Source: an uncultured Eubacteriales bacterium
Lineage (GTDB): Bacteria; Bacillota; Clostridia; Christensenellales; CAG-917
Assembly: GCA_900547975.1 (NCBI GenBank)
Contig: URIX01000063.1
Coordinates: forward strand, 1 to 6,955
Reading direction: 5' to 3'
DNA: 6,955 bases
The notes below the pieces were generated by a model that worked only from the letters and a program-made list of their open reading frames with translations, did no database searches and had not been told where the DNA came from. Position 1 is the first letter of the stretch. Every line of letters begins with the position of its first letter. Shown here in pieces: positions 5,323 through 6,955 of this stretch. A program made the position numbers and the translations under genes.

Positions 5323-6513
5323 ATGAAAATTCTCGTTATCAACGCAGGCAGTTCGTCGCTCAAATACCAACTTATCGATATGGACACCGAGCAAGCGGTT
5401 CTCAAGGGAATCTGCGAGCGCATCACGTTCAAGGGCAGTGAGTTGACCCAAAAGACGGCGGACGGCAAGGTGCTTAACGTCAAGCAAGATATGAAAGATC
5501 ACACCGCGGCAATCGAACTCGTGCTCAAAGCGATGGTCGATCCGAAGTTCGGCGCAATCAAATCCACCGACGAAATCAGCGCGGTCGGGCACAGAGTGCT
5601 TCACAGCGGCGAGGACTTCAAGAGTTCCGTCTTAATCGACGACGAAGTTATCCGCATTTGCGAAAAGAATGCGGAACTCGGACCCCTTCATATGCCGGGC
5701 AACATTGCGTGCATAAAGAGTTGCAGAGAAGTTATGCCGGGCGTTCCTATGGTTGCGGTTTTCGACACGACGTTCCACAGCACTATGCCCGCAAAAGCGT
5801 ATATGTACGGAATCCCGTATTCCGTATACGACCGATACAAAGTGAGAAAATACGGCTTCCACGGCACGTCTCACAAATTCGTCAGCGAAGAAACCATCAA
5901 ACTTCTCGGCAAAAAGGAAAGCAAAATCATCGTATGCCACCTCGGCAACGGCTCGTCCATTTCTGCTGTTAAGGACGGCAAGTGTCTCGACACGTCTATG
6001 GGCTTTACGCCGCTCGAAGGTCTCGTTATGGGTACGCGTTCGGGCGACATCGACCCTGCGGCAAGCGAATTTATCCGCGCAAAACTCGGTTTGACCCCCG
6101 AAGAACTCGTACAATATCTCAACAAAAAGTGCGGTATGCTCGGCGTGAGCGAATTGAGTTCGGATATGCGCGACCTTGAAAAAGGCATCGGCGAAGGCAA
6201 CGAAAAAGCAAAACTCGCAGTTGAAGTTGCCGCATATCGTATCAAAAAGTATATCGGTGCTTACGCCGCAACGCTCAACGGCGTCGACGCAATCGTTTTC
6301 ACGGGCGGTATCGGCGAGCATAGCGACCTTATGCGCAGACTTGTTATGGAAGATATGGAATATCTCGGCGTAGATTTCGACTTCGAGGCAAACAAGGGAT
6401 ATTCCGACGGCGTTCGCGTTCTATCCAAGCCCGACAGCAAAGTCAAAGTGTTCATTCTTCCCACAAACGAAGAATTGTCTATCGCAAGAGAAACGAAGGC
6501 TCTCGCGCTGTAA
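5323..6513 (+). CDS. ackA: Acetate kinase
   Basis: AckA transfers phosphate from acetyl phosphate to ADP, giving acetate and ATP, in the cytoplasm. The 396-residue length is typical. The residues expected for catalysis and binding are present: N7 in VINAGSSSLKYQ (5-16), R91 in VGHRVLHSGE (88-97), D148 in FDTTFH (147-152), H180 in YGFHGTSH (177-184), the phosphate loop HLGNGSSI (206-213), R239 in GTRSGDIDP (237-245), TGGIGEHS (327-334) and E384 in LPTNEELSIARE (379-390). The usually invariant PLHNP segment reads PLHMPGN here (121-127), so a methionine replaces asparagine at 124. The ATG at 5323 has AGAGGT (5311-5316) six bases upstream, within the 13-base gap after pta. A long hairpin follows the stop, then a separate promoter for rpmF. 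Confidence 0.97.
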   Translation: MKILVINAGSSSLKYQLIDMDTEQAVLKGICERITFKGSELTQKTADGKVLNVKQDMKDHTAAIELVLKAMVDPKFGAIKSTDEISAVGHRVLHSGEDFKSSVLIDDEVIRICEKNAELGPLHMPGNIACIKSCREVMPGVPMVAVFDTTFHSTMPAKAYMYGIPYSVYDRYKVRKYGFHGTSHKFVSEETIKLLGKKESKIIVCHLGNGSSISAVKDGKCLDTSMGFTPLEGLVMGTRSGDIDPAASEFIRAKLGLTPEELVQYLNKKCGMLGVSELSSDMRDLEKGIGEGNEKAKLAVEVAAYRIKKYIGAYAATLNGVDAIVFTGGIGEHSDLMRRLVMEDMEYLGVDFDFEANKGYSDGVRVLSKPDSKVKVFILPTNEELSIARETKALAL

Positions 6514-6529
6514 AAAAACAAGTCAGGCA

Positions 6530-6577
6530 CGTTTTCAGGCATTTTGAGCGCAAATTCTGCCAAAATGTCTGAAAATG
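6530..6577 (+). terminator. Long hairpin after ackA, possible terminator without a T run
   Basis: GTTTTCAGGCATTTTG (6531-6546) pairs with CAAAATGTCTGAAAAT (6561-6576) through 16 positions including two G-T pairs, and C6530 with G6577 extends it. The loop is 14 bases. No T run follows on the plus strand (GCAAAATAATT), so it is atypical as an intrinsic terminator; it may end pta-ackA transcripts weakly or protect their 3' end. It lies 16 bases after the ackA stop. Confidence 0.45.
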
Positions 6578-6619
6578 CAAAATAATTGACAACAAAGTAG
6601 CGCAACTTTCAAAAAGCGT

Positions 6620-6648
6620 TTGACAACTATTGTCAGATTTTATATAAT
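6620..6648 (+). promoter_or_regulatory. Perfect-consensus SigA-type promoter of rpmF
   Basis: TTGACA (6620-6625) and TATAAT (6643-6648) match both consensus hexamers completely with the optimal 17-base spacer. Transcription would begin near 6655, about 40 bases before the rpmF ATG. Such a promoter fits the high constitutive expression expected of a ribosomal protein gene and makes rpmF independent of pta-ackA. Confidence 0.9.
6621..6635. promoter_or_regulatory. Palindrome on the rpmF -35 box, possible operator
   Basis: TGACAA (6621-6626) and TTGTCA (6630-6635) form a perfect six-base inverted repeat around CTA, covering most of the -35 hexamer and half of the spacer. The eight bases TTGACAAC occur twice, at 6586-6593 and 6620-6627, 34 bases apart. 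A repressor bound here would block the promoter. No known operator consensus was matched. Confidence 0.35.
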
Positions 6649-6694
6649 CAAAACACTGTATATCAGATGTTGCGAAAATGTTGGAGGTAATAAG

Positions 6695-6880
6695 ATGGCA
6701 GTACCTAAAAATAAAGTTTCAAAATCCAAAACGAATTCCCGTTTTGCAAACTGGAAAGTTAAAGCGCCCGGTCTCACCGAGTGCCCTCAATGCCACGAAT
6801 TGATCAAGAGCCACCAAGTATGCCCGAAATGCGGATACTATGATGGTGAGCAAGTCGTTCAAAAAAAGAGCGAAAAGTAA
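6695..6880 (+). CDS. rpmF: 50S ribosomal protein L32 (zinc-ribbon type)
   Basis: L32 is a small protein of the large ribosomal subunit. The 61-residue product starts with the typical MAVPKNKVSKSKTNSRFANWK. It carries four cysteines in the zinc-ribbon arrangement CPQC-X9-CPKCGYY (C30, C33, C43, C46), so it is the zinc-binding (C+) form rather than the zinc-independent paralog. I chose the ATG at 6695 because it gives the canonical N-terminus and has GGAGGT (6683-6688) six bases upstream. The open frame extends further upstream to 6620, but that part overlaps the promoter and is not coding. In many bacteria yceD (DUF177) precedes rpmF and plsX follows; here ackA precedes it and the downstream gene lies outside the window. 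Confidence 0.97.
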   Translation: MAVPKNKVSKSKTNSRFANWKVKAPGLTECPQCHELIKSHQVCPKCGYYDGEQVVQKKSEK

Positions 6881-6955
6881 AATCGCAGTATTCGGCGAAT
6901 AACGTCGTCAGAGCCACACTTCGACAACTCATTTACGCTTAGTAAATTAGGGGTG
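6881..6955 (+). other. Intergenic end of window with small hairpin and SD-like AGGGG
   Basis: No gene can be placed after the rpmF stop. ATTTAC (6931-6936) and GTAAAT (6942-6947) form a six-base inverted repeat around GCTTA, directly before an AGGGG (6949-6953) that could be the ribosome site of a gene beginning just past the window. No clear intrinsic terminator follows rpmF, so a downstream gene may be co-transcribed. Confidence 0.35.

Noticed and set aside
4239..5483. Minus-strand open frame of 414 codons antisense to pta and ackA
   Set aside because: It is a shadow of pta: its cysteine-, arginine- and phenylalanine-rich composition resembles no known family, while the plus strand encodes a clear Pta with all motifs.
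5632..6321. Minus-strand open frame of 229 codons antisense to ackA
   Set aside because: The plus strand is unmistakable acetate kinase; the antisense frame reflects codon bias and lacks a plausible start signal.
6620..6694. Upstream extension of the L32 reading frame by 25 codons
   Set aside because: It overlaps the perfect promoter and predicted transcription start, and L32 begins MAVPK with its own GGAGGT site.

Overview
The window looks like a chromosomal segment of a low- to mid-GC Firmicute, most likely an uncultured Clostridia-type anaerobe. The reasons are the ylbJ / tmcAL (ylbM) / pta / ackA / rpmF neighbourhood, consensus SigA-type promoters, GGAGG-type ribosome binding sites, a zinc-ribbon type L32 protein and a sporulation-type YlbJ membrane protein. 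The placement is inferred from gene content and order only. No phage, IS, tRNA, rRNA or CRISPR feature was seen.

Layout. Positions 2-151 hold the last 49 codons of an unrecognised plus-strand gene. A leader with a long hairpin (170-210) follows, then a stand-alone RluA-family pseudouridine synthase (255-971) ending at a strong hairpin terminator (993-1018). An AT-rich gene-free stretch (1019-1299) separates it from three minus-strand genes. Read in their own direction these are tmcAL (4206-3112, TTG start), its 3' region with an array of unlike hairpins ending in an intrinsic terminator (3054-2943), ylbJ (2870-1908), and a small sigma-70 region-4-like regulator (1788-1300) with its own promoter. 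tmcAL and pta diverge from one intergenic region (4207-4307) in which the predicted -10 boxes of the two promoters overlap. pta (4308-5309) and ackA (5323-6513) form a tight two-gene operon. After a hairpin, rpmF (6695-6880) has a perfect SigA promoter of its own. The window ends just after an AGGGG stretch that may serve a next gene.

How the genes work together. Pta and AckA convert acetyl-CoA through acetyl phosphate to acetate plus ATP, the usual substrate-level ATP-yielding end of anaerobic fermentation. RluA-type synthase, TmcAL and L32 all serve translation (rRNA or tRNA modification and the large ribosomal subunit). TmcAL uses acetate and ATP to acetylate the tRNA-Met anticodon, so its divergence from the acetate operon is metabolically suggestive, though no shared regulation is shown.

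The most unusual structure is the hairpin array in the tmcAL 3' region: successive hairpins with different stem sequences framed by ATTG...CAAT and joined by a CAATGATATTG linker. Other points are the sigma region-4-only regulator, overlapping divergent promoters, a palindrome on the rpmF -35 box, no yceD gene before rpmF, and substitutions at usually conserved positions in AckA and TmcAL.
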